64,000 nt of DNA, from assembly GCA_944326945.1 (NCBI GenBank), contig CALVFY010000003.1, positions 56,726 to 120,725 of the forward strand, read 5' to 3'. This DNA is from an uncultured Rikenellaceae bacterium. Lineage in GTDB: Bacteria; Bacteroidota; Bacteroidia; Bacteroidales; Rikenellaceae. Made by a program: the position numbers and the translations under genes. The notes beneath the pieces are model-generated. The model did no database searches. It saw nothing but the letters and a program-made list of their open reading frames with translations, and had not been told where the DNA came from. Shown here piece by piece: positions 37,736 through 47,461 of this stretch (its first letter is position 1; every line of letters starts with the position of its first letter).

Positions 37736-40231
37736 GTGATTTATCCTGCCAATTACGAAACGAAGATCGGTTTCGACCGTATTCGGGAGCAGATCGGTGC
37801 CCTCTGTACGACCCGTGCTGCTGTGCGTAAACTTTCCGAGGAGGGGTTTTCCTCTTCGCCGGGGGAGGTGGCTGAACGCCTGACATTGTGCGATGAGTTG
37901 CGGATGGCGTTGATGATGGAGAGTGATTTCCCTGGCGGGGAGTATGTCGATACGGATGCTTTGCTGCACAAGGTGGAGATCGTGGGGGCTTTTCTCGAGG
38001 TGGAGGAGATTGTGGCCCTGCGGCGGGCATTGGTGGCCGTACACGATCTGGTGGAGTTTTTCAATAACCGGAGCGAAGAACAATATCCCCGACTGAAAGC
38101 CTTTTCTGCGGGAGTAAGCGGATTTCCGGAGATTATCAATCATATCGATTCGTTGATCGACCGTTTCGGGAAGGTGAAAGACAGTGCCTCTCCCGAGTTG
38201 TATTCCATCCGCCGAGCCATCCGTGAAAGAGAAGGACAGGCGTCGAAACGTCTGCAACAGATTCTGACACAAGCCCAGAGTGCGGGTATCGTGGAGGCCG
38301 ATGCGACAGTGTCGATTCGTGACGGGCGCCCCGTGATCCCTGTCTCGGCAGCCAACAAAAAAAAACTCAGAGGATTTATTCACGACGAATCGGCTACGGG
38401 CAAGACTTTTTATGTCGAACCGGTCGAAGTGGTGGAGATCACTAACGAACTGCGCGAACTGGAGTATGAGGAGCGGCGCGAAGTGATCCGTATTCTTACG
38501 GCTTTTACCGAGATGTTGCGTCCGGAGATCGGTGCGATCGGGGCTTCGGGAGACTATCTCACAACGATCGACATGATTCGGGCCAAAGCTCGTTTTGCTC
38601 TCGACAACGGTTGTGTGAAACCGATTCTTTCGGAGGAGGGGGAACTCAATTTGCGTGGAGCACGTCATCCGCTGTTGGCCCAAACCTTGGCTCGCGAGGG
38701 AGGCAAAGTGGTGCCGCTCGATCTGCAACTGACCCGTAAGAAGCATATTCTGGTCATATCGGGACCCAATGCAGGCGGCAAGTCGGTCTGTCTGAAGACA
38801 GTGGGGCTGTTACAGTATATGTTCCAATGTGGATTTCTGATTCCGGTGCTCGAAAATTCGGAATTGCCTCTCTTTAGGAATATTTTTATCGACATCGGCG
38901 ATGAACAATCCATCGATAACGATTTGAGCACCTATTCGTCCCATCTGCTCAACATGAAGAATGTGCTGGCACATGCCGATGCCCGTTCGCTGGTACTGTT
39001 CGACGAGTTCGGAGGGGGAACGGAACCGATCATCGGAGGGGCGATTGCCGAATCGATTCTCGAGCGACTCGAAGCCCGGGGATGTTTCGGGGTGATTACG
39101 ACCCACTATTCCAATCTGAAATATTATGCCAGCGGTGCCGAAGGGGTTCTCAACGGGGCGATGACATTCGACGTACAGAATATTCGTCCGCTGTTCCGAC
39201 TTGAGATGGGTAAGCCGGGCAGTTCGTTTGCCGTGGAGATTGCCCGAAAGATCGGACTTCCCGAGGAGATTATCCGTTCGGCCTCCGAAAAGGCGGGCAG
39301 CGACCATATCAATATCGAGAAACAGTTGAGGGAAGTGGCCCGGGACAAACGTTACTGGGAGCAGAAGCGCGACCGTATTCGGATTGCCGAGCGGAAGGTG
39401 GAAGAGTTGGAGGCCAAGTATGCCGAACAGCTGACCCGGATCAAACAGGAACGGGCACAGATCATGAAACAGGCCCGCGAGGAGGCTGAACGACTGACTT
39501 CGGAGGCAAACCGGCAGATCGAAAATACGATACGTACGATCCGCGAGTCGCAGGCCGACAAGGAGAAGACCCGTTTCGTGCGGAAGGAATTGGAGGCGTT
39601 CCGTGAGTCAATTACCCATCCCGAGGAGAATAAGGCTCAACAGGATCGTATAGAGCGAGAGATGGAGAAGTTGCTCCAGCGTCAGAAACAACGGGCCGAA
39701 CGTAAGTTGCGTAGGGGGGAAGAGGTGGCCGTCGAACCGGAATCCGAACGGCAGATCCCCCGGGAAATCACAGTGGGGAGCAAGGTCCGCATTGCCGATC
39801 AGGAGACCCTGGGTGAAGTGGTGGCGATGAAAGGCCGTCGAGTGACGGTGGCTTTCGGTCAGATTCTTACTACGGTGGAGAAGGATCGGCTTGTGGCCGT
39901 GTCGAATGCCGAGTATAAGAAGCAACAACGTCAACGCATGCCGATGGCTTCGATCAGTACTGGCGTTTCGGAACGTAAACTCAATTTCAAACAGCAGATC
40001 GACGTACGCGGGATGCGGGCGGCAGAGGCCCTGGAGGCTGTGCAGAATTTCGTGGACGACGCGATCATGGTGGGTTCGACGGAGTTGCGTATCCTGCACG
40101 GAAAGGGAACGGGAGCATTGAAGGAAGAGATACGTCGGTATTTGCGGACTGTTCCCGTGGTGGTGGCTGCGGAGGATGAACATGTGGAGTTGGGCGGAGC
40201 GGGAATCACGGTAGTGAAACTCGATTTGTGA
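37736..40231 (+). CDS. mutS2: MutS2 endonuclease / ribosome-rescue ATPase
   Basis: 831 residues, starting at GTG 37736 three bases after the mce stop. The MutS-like core has clamp helices and an ABC ATPase with Walker A SGPNAGGKSVCLKTVG near residue 342 and Walker B LVLFDEFGGGTEP. A KOW-like segment (VGSKVRIADQETLGEVVAMKGR) precedes the C-terminal Smr nuclease domain with the LDVRG-like IDVRGMRA and HGKGTGAL. It lacks the mismatch-recognition domain of MutS1. MutS2 is linked to suppression of recombination and, in Bacillus, to splitting collided ribosomes. Placement inside an envelope operon appears incidental. Confidence 0.95.
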   Translation: MIYPANYETKIGFDRIREQIGALCTTRAAVRKLSEEGFSSSPGEVAERLTLCDELRMALMMESDFPGGEYVDTDALLHKVEIVGAFLEVEEIVALRRALVAVHDLVEFFNNRSEEQYPRLKAFSAGVSGFPEIINHIDSLIDRFGKVKDSASPELYSIRRAIREREGQASKRLQQILTQAQSAGIVEADATVSIRDGRPVIPVSAANKKKLRGFIHDESATGKTFYVEPVEVVEITNELRELEYEERREVIRILTAFTEMLRPEIGAIGASGDYLTTIDMIRAKARFALDNGCVKPILSEEGELNLRGARHPLLAQTLAREGGKVVPLDLQLTRKKHILVISGPNAGGKSVCLKTVGLLQYMFQCGFLIPVLENSELPLFRNIFIDIGDEQSIDNDLSTYSSHLLNMKNVLAHADARSLVLFDEFGGGTEPIIGGAIAESILERLEARGCFGVITTHYSNLKYYASGAEGVLNGAMTFDVQNIRPLFRLEMGKPGSSFAVEIARKIGLPEEIIRSASEKAGSDHINIEKQLREVARDKRYWEQKRDRIRIAERKVEELEAKYAEQLTRIKQERAQIMKQAREEAERLTSEANRQIENTIRTIRESQADKEKTRFVRKELEAFRESITHPEENKAQQDRIEREMEKLLQRQKQRAERKLRRGEEVAVEPESERQIPREITVGSKVRIADQETLGEVVAMKGRRVTVAFGQILTTVEKDRLVAVSNAEYKKQQRQRMPMASISTGVSERKLNFKQQIDVRGMRAAEALEAVQNFVDDAIMVGSTELRILHGKGTGALKEEIRRYLRTVPVVVAAEDEHVELGGAGITVVKLDL

Positions 40232-40267
40232 GAATAAATGAAGCGAAGAAATTTATAGACTACTGAC

Positions 40268-42679
40268 ATGAAATATACACTCAGTGACATTGCACGCATT
40301 TGCGGAGGAAAATTGACGGGAGTAGACCATACGGTCTGTTCGGCGGCGACCGACAGCCGCAGCTTTTCGCTCGGTGACCGACCGTTGTTTGTGGCGATCG
40401 CGGGGGTGAATCATGATGGACACGCCTATATAGCGGAACTTTATTATCGGGGTGTCAGGGCATTTATGGTGGAACGCGATGTGCGGATGGAGAGTTATCC
40501 GGAAGCCGGTTTCGTCCACGTGGAGAGTGCTGTGGTTGCGCTTCAGGCTTTGGCGGCCGACTATCGAAGCCATTTCGGCGGCATTGTGGCAGGTATTACG
40601 GGCAGCAACGGCAAGACCGTGGTAAAGGAGTGGATCGCTCAACTTTGTCCGCCGGGAGTGAAATTGTTCCGCAGTCCCAAGAGCTACAATTCGCAAATCG
40701 GGGTGCCACTGTCGGTGTTGATGATGGAAGGCGATGAGCAGATTGTACTGATCGAAGCCGGAATTTCTCAACCGGGAGAGATGGCCCGTCTGGAACGGAT
40801 CGTTCGACCTGATGTGGGAATCATCACTACACTCGGAGATGCCCATCAGGAACATTTCCGCAATTTGCAACATAAACTGGAGGAGAAGCTTCATCTGTTC
40901 CGCCATGCGCGGACCATTATTTATAGCAGCCACTATCCTCAGATCGAAGAGCAGTTGCTTTACCAGGTTGCCGAAGCCAAGCGTCGCTCGGAAGATGGTG
41001 TTGTGCCCCGATTGGTCGATGCTGCGAAGAATGATCTCTGTTGTGGTTTTCCGGATCGTGCTTCGCGTGAGGACGCCGCTTTGGCCGTGGCATTTTACGA
41101 TGCGATGGGGTATGATCGTAAGGCGATCTGTGCACGTTTGGGCGAACTCCAGCCCGTAGCCATGCGATTGGAACTGAAAGACGGATTGAACGGTTCGTTG
41201 ATCGTGAATGATTCCTATAATTCGGATGTCAATTCGCTTGCCATAGCGTTGGACTATCTGCGCAGCGTGGCTGGAGAACGGCCGCAGACATTGATTTTGT
41301 CGGATATTCTGCAGAGCGGCTACACCGAGGAGGAACTCTATACGAAAGTGGCTCACTTGATGAAGGGAACCGGTGTGGATCATTTGATCGGTATCGGAAC
41401 ACATATTCGGGAGTATGCCTCGCTTTTTCCCCGAGGTTCGGAGTTTTATCCCACGACCGATGCGTTTTTGGCAGCCGTGACCAGAGAGAGTATAGCCGGA
41501 CGTGCTATTTTGATCAAGGGTAATCGTTCCTCACAGTTCGAACGAGTCAGTCATGCCCTTCAGCTCAAGAGCCATACCACAATGCTGGAAGTGGATCTGG
41601 ACGCGATGATTCATAATCTGAATGTAAACCGGGCCAAGTTGAAACCCAATACCCGTCTGATGGCGATGGTCAAGGCCTCGAGTTACGGACATGGTGGATA
41701 TGAAATCGCCAACATGCTTCAACATCAGGGCGTGCACTATCTGGCGGTGGCATTTGCCGACGAGGGGGTTGCCTTGCGGGAGAGAGGAATCTCGATGCCG
41801 ATTGTGGTATTGAATGCCGATTCGGACAGTTTCGAATTGATGATAGCCCATCGGCTGGAACCCGAAATCTATAATTTCTTGTCGCTCCATGCCTTTGTGG
41901 ATGAATTGCGGCGCCACGGGGAGAGAGACTATCCGATCCATATTAAACTCGATACGGGTATGCACCGGCTCGGATTTGTGGAGAAAGATATCGATCGATT
42001 GTTGCAGGAGATTGGCGATTGTGGCCATTTGGTCAAGGTACAGAGTGTCTTTTCGCATTTTGCCGTGTCGGACGAGGCGACCGAAGATGAATTTACCCGG
42101 GAACAACTCTCCCGATTCGAGGCGATGAGTCGTCGGATTGTGGAGGCGCTCCCCTATCAGGTGTTTCGTCATATTGCCAACAGTGCTGCGATTGAACGTT
42201 TTCCGGAGGCACAGTATGATATGTGCCGACTGGGTATCGGACTCTACGGGGTGGCTACTACGGCTCAAGGGGAGACGGAATTGTGTCAGGTGGCCGTACT
42301 CAAGAGCCGAATCGTGCAGATCAAGGAGCTCGACTCTTCGCAGACGGTGGGCTATGGCCGGGCCGGACATCTGTCTCGGCCGACTCGTACGGCTACCGTG
42401 CCGATCGGTTATGCCGATGGATTGGATCGTCACCTGGGTTGTGGCCGTTGGTCTTTCCGGGTGAATGGCAAACCGGCGCCGATCGTGGGTCGTGTATGTA
42501 TGGATACCTGTATGGTGGATGTTACGGATATCGAGTGCAGGGAAGGCGATGAGGTAATTGTCTATGGAGGAGGTCCCGGGAATAGCGTTTCCGATATGGC
42601 TCGGGTGTTGGATACGATTCCTTATGAGATTATGACCTCTATATCGACTCGGGTGAAACGGGTCTATCTGAAGGAGTAA
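40268..42679 (+). CDS. murF-alr: Bifunctional MurF ligase / alanine racemase
   Basis: 803 residues. Residues 1 to about 430 are MurF (UDP-MurNAc-tripeptide:D-Ala-D-Ala ligase) with the ATP loop GITGSNGKTVVKEW near 115. Residues from about 437 to the end are a PLP-dependent alanine racemase with the Schiff-base lysine in MAMVKASSYGHG near 468 and the C-terminal segment GRVCMDTCMVDVTD. One chain therefore makes D-alanine and adds D-Ala-D-Ala to the peptidoglycan precursor. The fusion is known in Bacteroidota. The linker is only a few residues. The MurF half has the canonical GK of the P-loop, so it should be active, although in some such fusions one half is degenerate. rsmI-like follows by 5 bases. 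Confidence 0.96.
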   Translation: MKYTLSDIARICGGKLTGVDHTVCSAATDSRSFSLGDRPLFVAIAGVNHDGHAYIAELYYRGVRAFMVERDVRMESYPEAGFVHVESAVVALQALAADYRSHFGGIVAGITGSNGKTVVKEWIAQLCPPGVKLFRSPKSYNSQIGVPLSVLMMEGDEQIVLIEAGISQPGEMARLERIVRPDVGIITTLGDAHQEHFRNLQHKLEEKLHLFRHARTIIYSSHYPQIEEQLLYQVAEAKRRSEDGVVPRLVDAAKNDLCCGFPDRASREDAALAVAFYDAMGYDRKAICARLGELQPVAMRLELKDGLNGSLIVNDSYNSDVNSLAIALDYLRSVAGERPQTLILSDILQSGYTEEELYTKVAHLMKGTGVDHLIGIGTHIREYASLFPRGSEFYPTTDAFLAAVTRESIAGRAILIKGNRSSQFERVSHALQLKSHTTMLEVDLDAMIHNLNVNRAKLKPNTRLMAMVKASSYGHGGYEIANMLQHQGVHYLAVAFADEGVALRERGISMPIVVLNADSDSFELMIAHRLEPEIYNFLSLHAFVDELRRHGERDYPIHIKLDTGMHRLGFVEKDIDRLLQEIGDCGHLVKVQSVFSHFAVSDEATEDEFTREQLSRFEAMSRRIVEALPYQVFRHIANSAAIERFPEAQYDMCRLGIGLYGVATTAQGETELCQVAVLKSRIVQIKELDSSQTVGYGRAGHLSRPTRTATVPIGYADGLDRHLGCGRWSFRVNGKPAPIVGRVCMDTCMVDVTDIECREGDEVIVYGGGPGNSVSDMARVLDTIPYEIMTSISTRVKRVYLKE

Positions 42680-42684
42680 GGACG

Positions 42685-43401
42685 ATGACTGTCAAGGGAA
42701 CTCTCTATATGATCCCCTGTCCGATCGGGGAGAACGGCGATCCGTATGATGTGTTGCCGATGCATAATCGTGAGGTGATTCGTTCGTTGGATTATTTCGT
42801 GGTGGAGAATGCCCGTACGGCACGACGTTTCTTGAGTCGAGCCGGCATCGGGAGACCTGTCGCTGAATTGGAGATGGCCGAATTGAACGAACACACTCCG
42901 CAACAGGAGGTGGAGAAACTGATCGTTCCCTTGCTGGCGGGACGCGATGCGGGAATGGTCTCCGAAGCAGGTGTGCCGGGTGTTGCCGATCCGGGAGCCG
43001 ATCTGGCCGCGTTGTGTCATCGCCATGGTATTCGAGTGGTGCCTTTGGTGGGTCCTTCGTCGATACTGTTGGCGTTGATGGCTTCCGGCCTGAATGGACA
43101 GTCGTTTGCATTCAATGGTTATTTGCCGGTCAAGCCGCCCGAACGGGCCCGGGCGATTCGTCATTACGAACGGAGAGCGCTTACGGAGGGCCAGTCGCAG
43201 ATTTTTATCGAAGCTCCCTATCGGAATGCAAAATTGCTTGAGCAACTGTTTTCAGTTTGCCAGGCGGAGACCCGATTGACAGTAGCGGTCGATCTGTCGG
43301 AACCCAACGAATTTATTCGTACGGCGACGATTCGGGAGTGGAAAGGAATGGCTTGCCCTCAGATCAATAAACGTCCGGCCATTTTTATTTTGGGAAAATA
43401 A
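42685..43401 (+). CDS. RsmI-like SAM-dependent methyltransferase
   Basis: 238 residues of the tetrapyrrole-methylase fold. Blocks include YMIPCPIGENGD, GMVSEAGVPGVADPG and VPLVGPSSILLALMASGLNGQSF. It resembles RsmI, which methylates the 2'-OH of C1402 in 16S rRNA, but it is shorter (RsmI is about 280) and the N-terminal GTPIGN form is changed to CPIGEN. This is the short Bacteroidota paralogue, whose target is not certain. It is last in the amidase run, 5 bases after murF-alr. Confidence 0.85.
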   Translation: MTVKGTLYMIPCPIGENGDPYDVLPMHNREVIRSLDYFVVENARTARRFLSRAGIGRPVAELEMAELNEHTPQQEVEKLIVPLLAGRDAGMVSEAGVPGVADPGADLAALCHRHGIRVVPLVGPSSILLALMASGLNGQSFAFNGYLPVKPPERARAIRHYERRALTEGQSQIFIEAPYRNAKLLEQLFSVCQAETRLTVAVDLSEPNEFIRTATIREWKGMACPQINKRPAIFILGK

Positions 43402-43437
43402 ATTCGGAGAACGTTTTTCGGAGAAGATTCCCGATCG

Positions 43438-45585
43438 CTATTGGGCGGATGAGGATTTCTCTTGAATCAATCCACGGGCCCGGAGCAATGGTTCGCGAGC
43501 GGGTTCCTGTCCTCGGAAATTGCGATAAAGCACCATTCCATCGGCCGATCCTCCCTTGGAGAGTACTTCGCGGCGGAAACGCTGTGCAACGTCGCTGTTG
43601 AAAATGTCTCCCGTTTCGGCAAAAGCCTGGAAAGCATCCTTGTCGAGCACCTCTGCCCAGATGTAACCATAGTATCCCGAAGAGTATCCTCCGTCGAAAA
43701 TATGGCTGAAGTAGGGATAACGGTAGCGGGGTTCGATCTCGGGAATCAATCCTCGTTTCTCGTTCAGAACCCTCTTTTCAAAGGCATTCACGTCGATCGG
43801 AGCATATTCGTCGAGGTTGTGGATATCCAGATCGGAGTACGATGCGGCCAGATATTCCACCGTGGCGAATCCCTGATTGAAGAGTTTGCTGTTCTGAATC
43901 TTTTCGATCAGATGGTCCGGGATGGGATTGCCCGATTGGTAGTGCAGAGCGTACTGGCGCAACAGTTCCGGTTCGAAAGCCCAGTTCTCCATGATTTGCG
44001 AAGGAAGTTCCACGAAGTCGCGCTCCACGGAGTTGAGTCCGTTGTATTTGACATCGAGGAAGAAGTTATGCAGGGCATGACCGAATTCGTGGAAAAAGGT
44101 AGCCGTTTCGTCCAGTGTAAGCAGTGCGGATTGGGAATTGGATGCAGGTCGCGTGAAGTTGCATACGATACTAACCACGGGTGAGATACGGTTTCCTTTT
44201 TCGTCGTAGGATTGGTCACGGAAAGTGCCGCACCAGGCGCCGCCCGATTTGCCGTCGCGCGGGAAAAAATCCAGATAGAGAACCCCCAGGTGGGAGTTGT
44301 CCTTGTCGAGAACCTCGTACACATGGCATTCGTTATTGTAGACGGGAGCCGATATGGGACGGAATGTGAGTCCATAGAGCCGATTGCACAACATGAAGAT
44401 TCCGTTACGTACGTTTTCCAGCGAGAAATAGGGCCGTAACATCTCTTCGTCGAGCGCATATTTGGCCTTGCGTACCTTTTCCGCGTAGTACCACCAGTCC
44501 CACGAAGCGAGCGAATCATCTCCTTTCTCCTCTTTGCTCAATTGTTTCATTTCGGCCAATTCGGCTTTGGCCCGTTCGAGAGCAGGGGTCCATAGACCGT
44601 CGAGCAGGGAGTAGACATTTTCGGGCGTTTTGGCCATCTCGTCGTCGAGGACGAAGGCTGCATGGGAGGGATATCCCAACAGATGGGCCCGTTCGGTCCG
44701 CAGACGAATCATGTCGTTCACAATCTGTTTATTGTCCGTTTCATTGTTGTGGTTGCAACGTTCGAGATACCCTTTGTAGAGGGTTTCGCGCAAATCGCGA
44801 CGTTCGGAGTTGGTGAGGAAGGGGATCAGACTCGGTTTGCTGAGTGTGAATACCCACTGTCCCGTTTTGCCCGCTTTCTCTGCGGCAGCGGCAGCGGCGG
44901 TCACTACATTGGTCGGAAGGCCTGCCAGTCCCGATGAATCCACTGCGAGAATAAAGTCCTTGTTTTCTGACAACAGGTTGTTTCCGAATTGAACCTGTAA
45001 CAGGGATAGTTCTTCGTTGATTTTCTGCAGTTGTTGTTTCTTTTCCGGATCGAGAGCCGCCCCCGAGCGGACGAACTCCTTATAGATTTTCCGGGTCAGT
45101 CGTTGTTGAAGCGAATCGAGTCCCGAGGTCGGAAGCGATTCATACACTGTTTTTACACGGGCAAAGAGCGCTTCGTTGTGCATGATTTGATCGGAGTGTC
45201 CGGAGAGCATCGGAGAGACTTTCTCCTGGACGGCTTGCATTTCGGGATTGTTGTCGGCTGCCGCTACCAGATAGAATACATTGGCAATGCGGGAGAGACG
45301 TTCTCCGCTGCGGTCGAAAGCCAGAATCGTGTTCTCGAAACTGGGGGTCTCTCCGTCGGCGGTGATCGAGTCTATTTGTGCTGTATGTTCGGCGATGGCT
45401 GCTTCGAAGGCCGGCAGATAATGGTCTGTTTCAATTTGATCGAAAGGCGGGACTCCGAACGGAGTATTCCATTCGGAAAGCAACGGATTGGGTCCCTCCG
45501 GAGCGTGATGTTTGCAGGAGTAGATCATGGTTGTCATCAGTGGCATCAAAAGGAGCGCGATGAATCGCATCGTCGTCTTTTTCAT
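43438..45585 (-). CDS. M3-family metallopeptidase lipoprotein (Dcp type), copy 2
   Basis: 715 residues. The signal ends TTMIYSC (C24), so it is a lipoprotein. The opening PFGVPPFDQIETDHYLPAFEAA matches copy 1 closely in layout; the zinc site HEFGHALHNFF is near residue 499 and the tail HIFDGGYSSGYYGYIWAEV near 640. It should release dipeptides from the C-terminus of peptides in the envelope. Copy 1 at 30460-32568 has the same domain plan but sits in another operon, so the two are diverged paralogues rather than a recent tandem copy. A good -7 box lies at 45613-45620. Confidence 0.93.
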   Translation of the reverse strand: MKKTTMRFIALLLMPLMTTMIYSCKHHAPEGPNPLLSEWNTPFGVPPFDQIETDHYLPAFEAAIAEHTAQIDSITADGETPSFENTILAFDRSGERLSRIANVFYLVAAADNNPEMQAVQEKVSPMLSGHSDQIMHNEALFARVKTVYESLPTSGLDSLQQRLTRKIYKEFVRSGAALDPEKKQQLQKINEELSLLQVQFGNNLLSENKDFILAVDSSGLAGLPTNVVTAAAAAAEKAGKTGQWVFTLSKPSLIPFLTNSERRDLRETLYKGYLERCNHNNETDNKQIVNDMIRLRTERAHLLGYPSHAAFVLDDEMAKTPENVYSLLDGLWTPALERAKAELAEMKQLSKEEKGDDSLASWDWWYYAEKVRKAKYALDEEMLRPYFSLENVRNGIFMLCNRLYGLTFRPISAPVYNNECHVYEVLDKDNSHLGVLYLDFFPRDGKSGGAWCGTFRDQSYDEKGNRISPVVSIVCNFTRPASNSQSALLTLDETATFFHEFGHALHNFFLDVKYNGLNSVERDFVELPSQIMENWAFEPELLRQYALHYQSGNPIPDHLIEKIQNSKLFNQGFATVEYLAASYSDLDIHNLDEYAPIDVNAFEKRVLNEKRGLIPEIEPRYRYPYFSHIFDGGYSSGYYGYIWAEVLDKDAFQAFAETGDIFNSDVAQRFRREVLSKGGSADGMVLYRNFRGQEPAREPLLRARGLIQEKSSSAQ

Positions 45586-45604
45586 AAAACTGGATTATTT
45601 TTTG

Positions 45605-45620
45605 TTTCTTTGCAAAGTTA
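45605..45620. promoter_or_regulatory. Overlapping divergent -7 boxes, M3 peptidase and rsmE
   Basis: On the minus strand TAACTTTG (45613-45620) serves the peptidase. On the plus strand TTTCTTTG (45605-45612) is an imperfect -7 for rsmE. They abut at the palindrome CTTTGCAAAG, so the two starts cannot be used at once. Confidence 0.55.
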
Positions 45621-45638
45621 AAATTAATTCGATATAAA

Positions 45639-46346
45639 ATGCAACTGTTTTATGCTCCCGATATCACTCTGCCCCGGTATGAGCTGGGGGAGGAAGAGAG
45701 TCGTCATTGCGTACGGGTGCTCCGCCTGGCTGAGGGCGACGAATTGTATCTGACCGACGGACGGGGGAATCTCTACCTGGCCCGGGTGGTCGATCCCGAT
45801 CAGCACCATTGTGCGGTGGAGGTGATCCGGACCGTTCCCGAGTTCGAGAAACGGAACTGGGAACTTACCGTGGCCGTGGCTCCGACCAAGAATATCGAAC
45901 GGTTCGAATGGTTTTTGGAAAAAGCCACTGAGGTGGGGATAGATCGTATCGTGCCGTTGCTTTGTGCCCGGTCTGAGCGTCGTGTGATTAAGTCCGAGCG
46001 GGGGGAAAAGGTGATTACCAGTGCCATGAAACAGTCGCTTAAGGCCTATCATCCCGTATTGGAAGAGATGACTGCGTTTCGGAAGTTGGTCGAACGTCCG
46101 TTCGAGGGGGTGAAGTTGATTGCCCATTGTGACAGAAACGCGGATAATCGGAAATTGTTGGGTGATTATGTCCATCCGGGTGATGCCGTGTTGATTCTGA
46201 TCGGTCCCGAGGGCGATTTTTCTCCGGAGGAGGTGGCTTTGGCCCGGCAAAATGGATTCAGGGAGTTGTCGCTCGGGACGAGTCGTCTGCGGACTGAGAC
46301 GGCTGCCCTGGCCGCGGTGATTTCGGTCGCTTTTATCAATCAGTAG
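45639..46346 (+). CDS. rsmE: 16S rRNA m3U1498 methyltransferase
   Basis: 235 residues. An N-terminal PUA-like domain (ESRHCVRVLRLAEGDELYLTDGRG) is followed by a SPOUT knot with LIGPEGDFSPEEV and LGTSRLRTETAALAAV, the RsmE signatures. It methylates N3 of U1498 in the decoding site of 16S rRNA. The two chromate-transporter genes follow with 3-base spacing and a 4-base overlap, so the three are co-transcribed. Confidence 0.95.
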   Translation: MQLFYAPDITLPRYELGEEESRHCVRVLRLAEGDELYLTDGRGNLYLARVVDPDQHHCAVEVIRTVPEFEKRNWELTVAVAPTKNIERFEWFLEKATEVGIDRIVPLLCARSERRVIKSERGEKVITSAMKQSLKAYHPVLEEMTAFRKLVERPFEGVKLIAHCDRNADNRKLLGDYVHPGDAVLILIGPEGDFSPEEVALARQNGFRELSLGTSRLRTETAALAAVISVAFINQ

Positions 46347-46349
46347 ATT

Positions 46350-46913
46350 ATGGAAAATGAGAAGAGACAGGGGGTGATGTGGTGGCAGCTATTCACCTCT
46401 TTTTTCAAAATCGGAGTATTCACCTTCGGGGGCGGTTATGCGATGATTCCGCTCATTGAACGCGAAGTGATCGATCGTCGGGGTTGGGTCGAACGTCAAC
46501 AGTTTCTGGAACTGCTCACTTTGGCACAATCGGCTCCCGGCCCCATTTCGCTCAATACATCGGTGTTTGTAGGTTATCGGATGGATGGTTATCGGGGAGC
46601 GTTTGCCTCGATTTTGGGCGTGGTGATTCCTTCGTTTGTGATTATTTTGCTGATAGCCATGTTTTTTACCGAAATACGTCACAATCATGTGGTGGAGGCC
46701 GCTTTCAAGGGTATGCGGCCGGCTGTGGTGGCTTTAATCGTGGCCCCGATCATGGGCCTGGCCAAGGGGATGGGATGGAAACGGATTCTGTTGGCTTTGG
46801 TTGCTGCCGTCGTTGTGTGGAAATTGAGCGTATCGCCCATTTTGTTTATTTTGTTGGGGGCTGTGGGGGGAATATTGTGGACGTTCCTCCACACTAAAAG
46901 GGAGAAACGATGA
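46350..46913 (+). CDS. Short-chain chromate transporter (CHR), subunit A
   Basis: 187 residues and about six transmembrane segments with the CHR signatures FFKIGVFTFGGGYAMIPLIE and LAQSAPGPISLNTSVFVGYR. In short-chain CHR systems two half-size proteins pair to form one transporter; members export chromate, but in gut bacteria the natural anion is uncertain. It overlaps the next gene by four bases (ATGA), which implies coupled translation and equal amounts. Confidence 0.9.
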   Translation: MENEKRQGVMWWQLFTSFFKIGVFTFGGGYAMIPLIEREVIDRRGWVERQQFLELLTLAQSAPGPISLNTSVFVGYRMDGYRGAFASILGVVIPSFVIILLIAMFFTEIRHNHVVEAAFKGMRPAVVALIVAPIMGLAKGMGWKRILLALVAAVVVWKLSVSPILFILLGAVGGILWTFLHTKREKR

Positions 46914-47431
46914 TCTATCTGCAATTGCTCTATGTTTATCTGAAGATCGGATTCTTCGGGTTTGGTGGCGGCTATGCCATGCTTTCTTTGATTCAGAACG
47001 AGATCGTCGTGCAGAATCACTGGCTGACCAATGCTCAACTGGCCGATATCATTGCCATTTCGCAAATGACTCCCGGACCTATTGCCATCAATAGTGCCAC
47101 GTATATCGGCTATACCGTGACGGGAAATATCTGGGGGTCGATGCTCGCTACGATCGCCGTGTGTCTGCCCTCGTTGACCATCATGTTGGCCGTGACCCGT
47201 TTCTATCTCAAATTGCAACATAATAAATATGTAACCGGGGCCATGGGAGGTATGCAACCCATGGTGATCGGAATGATTGTGGCCGCTGCATTGATTCTGT
47301 TGACACCCGACACATTCATCGACTGGAAAAGTTGGGTGATTTTCGGACTCTGTTTCGTGTTTTCGGTGCTGAAGGTCAATCCGATCCTGCTGATTGTCGC
47401 TTCGGGAGTCGTGGGAATTATGCTTTATTAG
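46910..47431 (+). CDS. Short-chain chromate transporter (CHR), subunit B
   Basis: 173 residues. The pattern YLKIGFFGFGGGYAMLSLIQNEIV and ISQMTPGPIAINSATYIGYT is parallel to subunit A, so the pair arose by duplication and should form a heterodimer of opposite topology. It ends 30 bases before the convergent methyltransferase gene; no terminator is seen between them. Confidence 0.9.
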   Translation: MIYLQLLYVYLKIGFFGFGGGYAMLSLIQNEIVVQNHWLTNAQLADIIAISQMTPGPIAINSATYIGYTVTGNIWGSMLATIAVCLPSLTIMLAVTRFYLKLQHNKYVTGAMGGMQPMVIGMIVAAALILLTPDTFIDWKSWVIFGLCFVFSVLKVNPILLIVASGVVGIMLY

Positions 47432-47461
47432 AGACCGTTGCGCGGAGCGAAAAGGGAAAAT

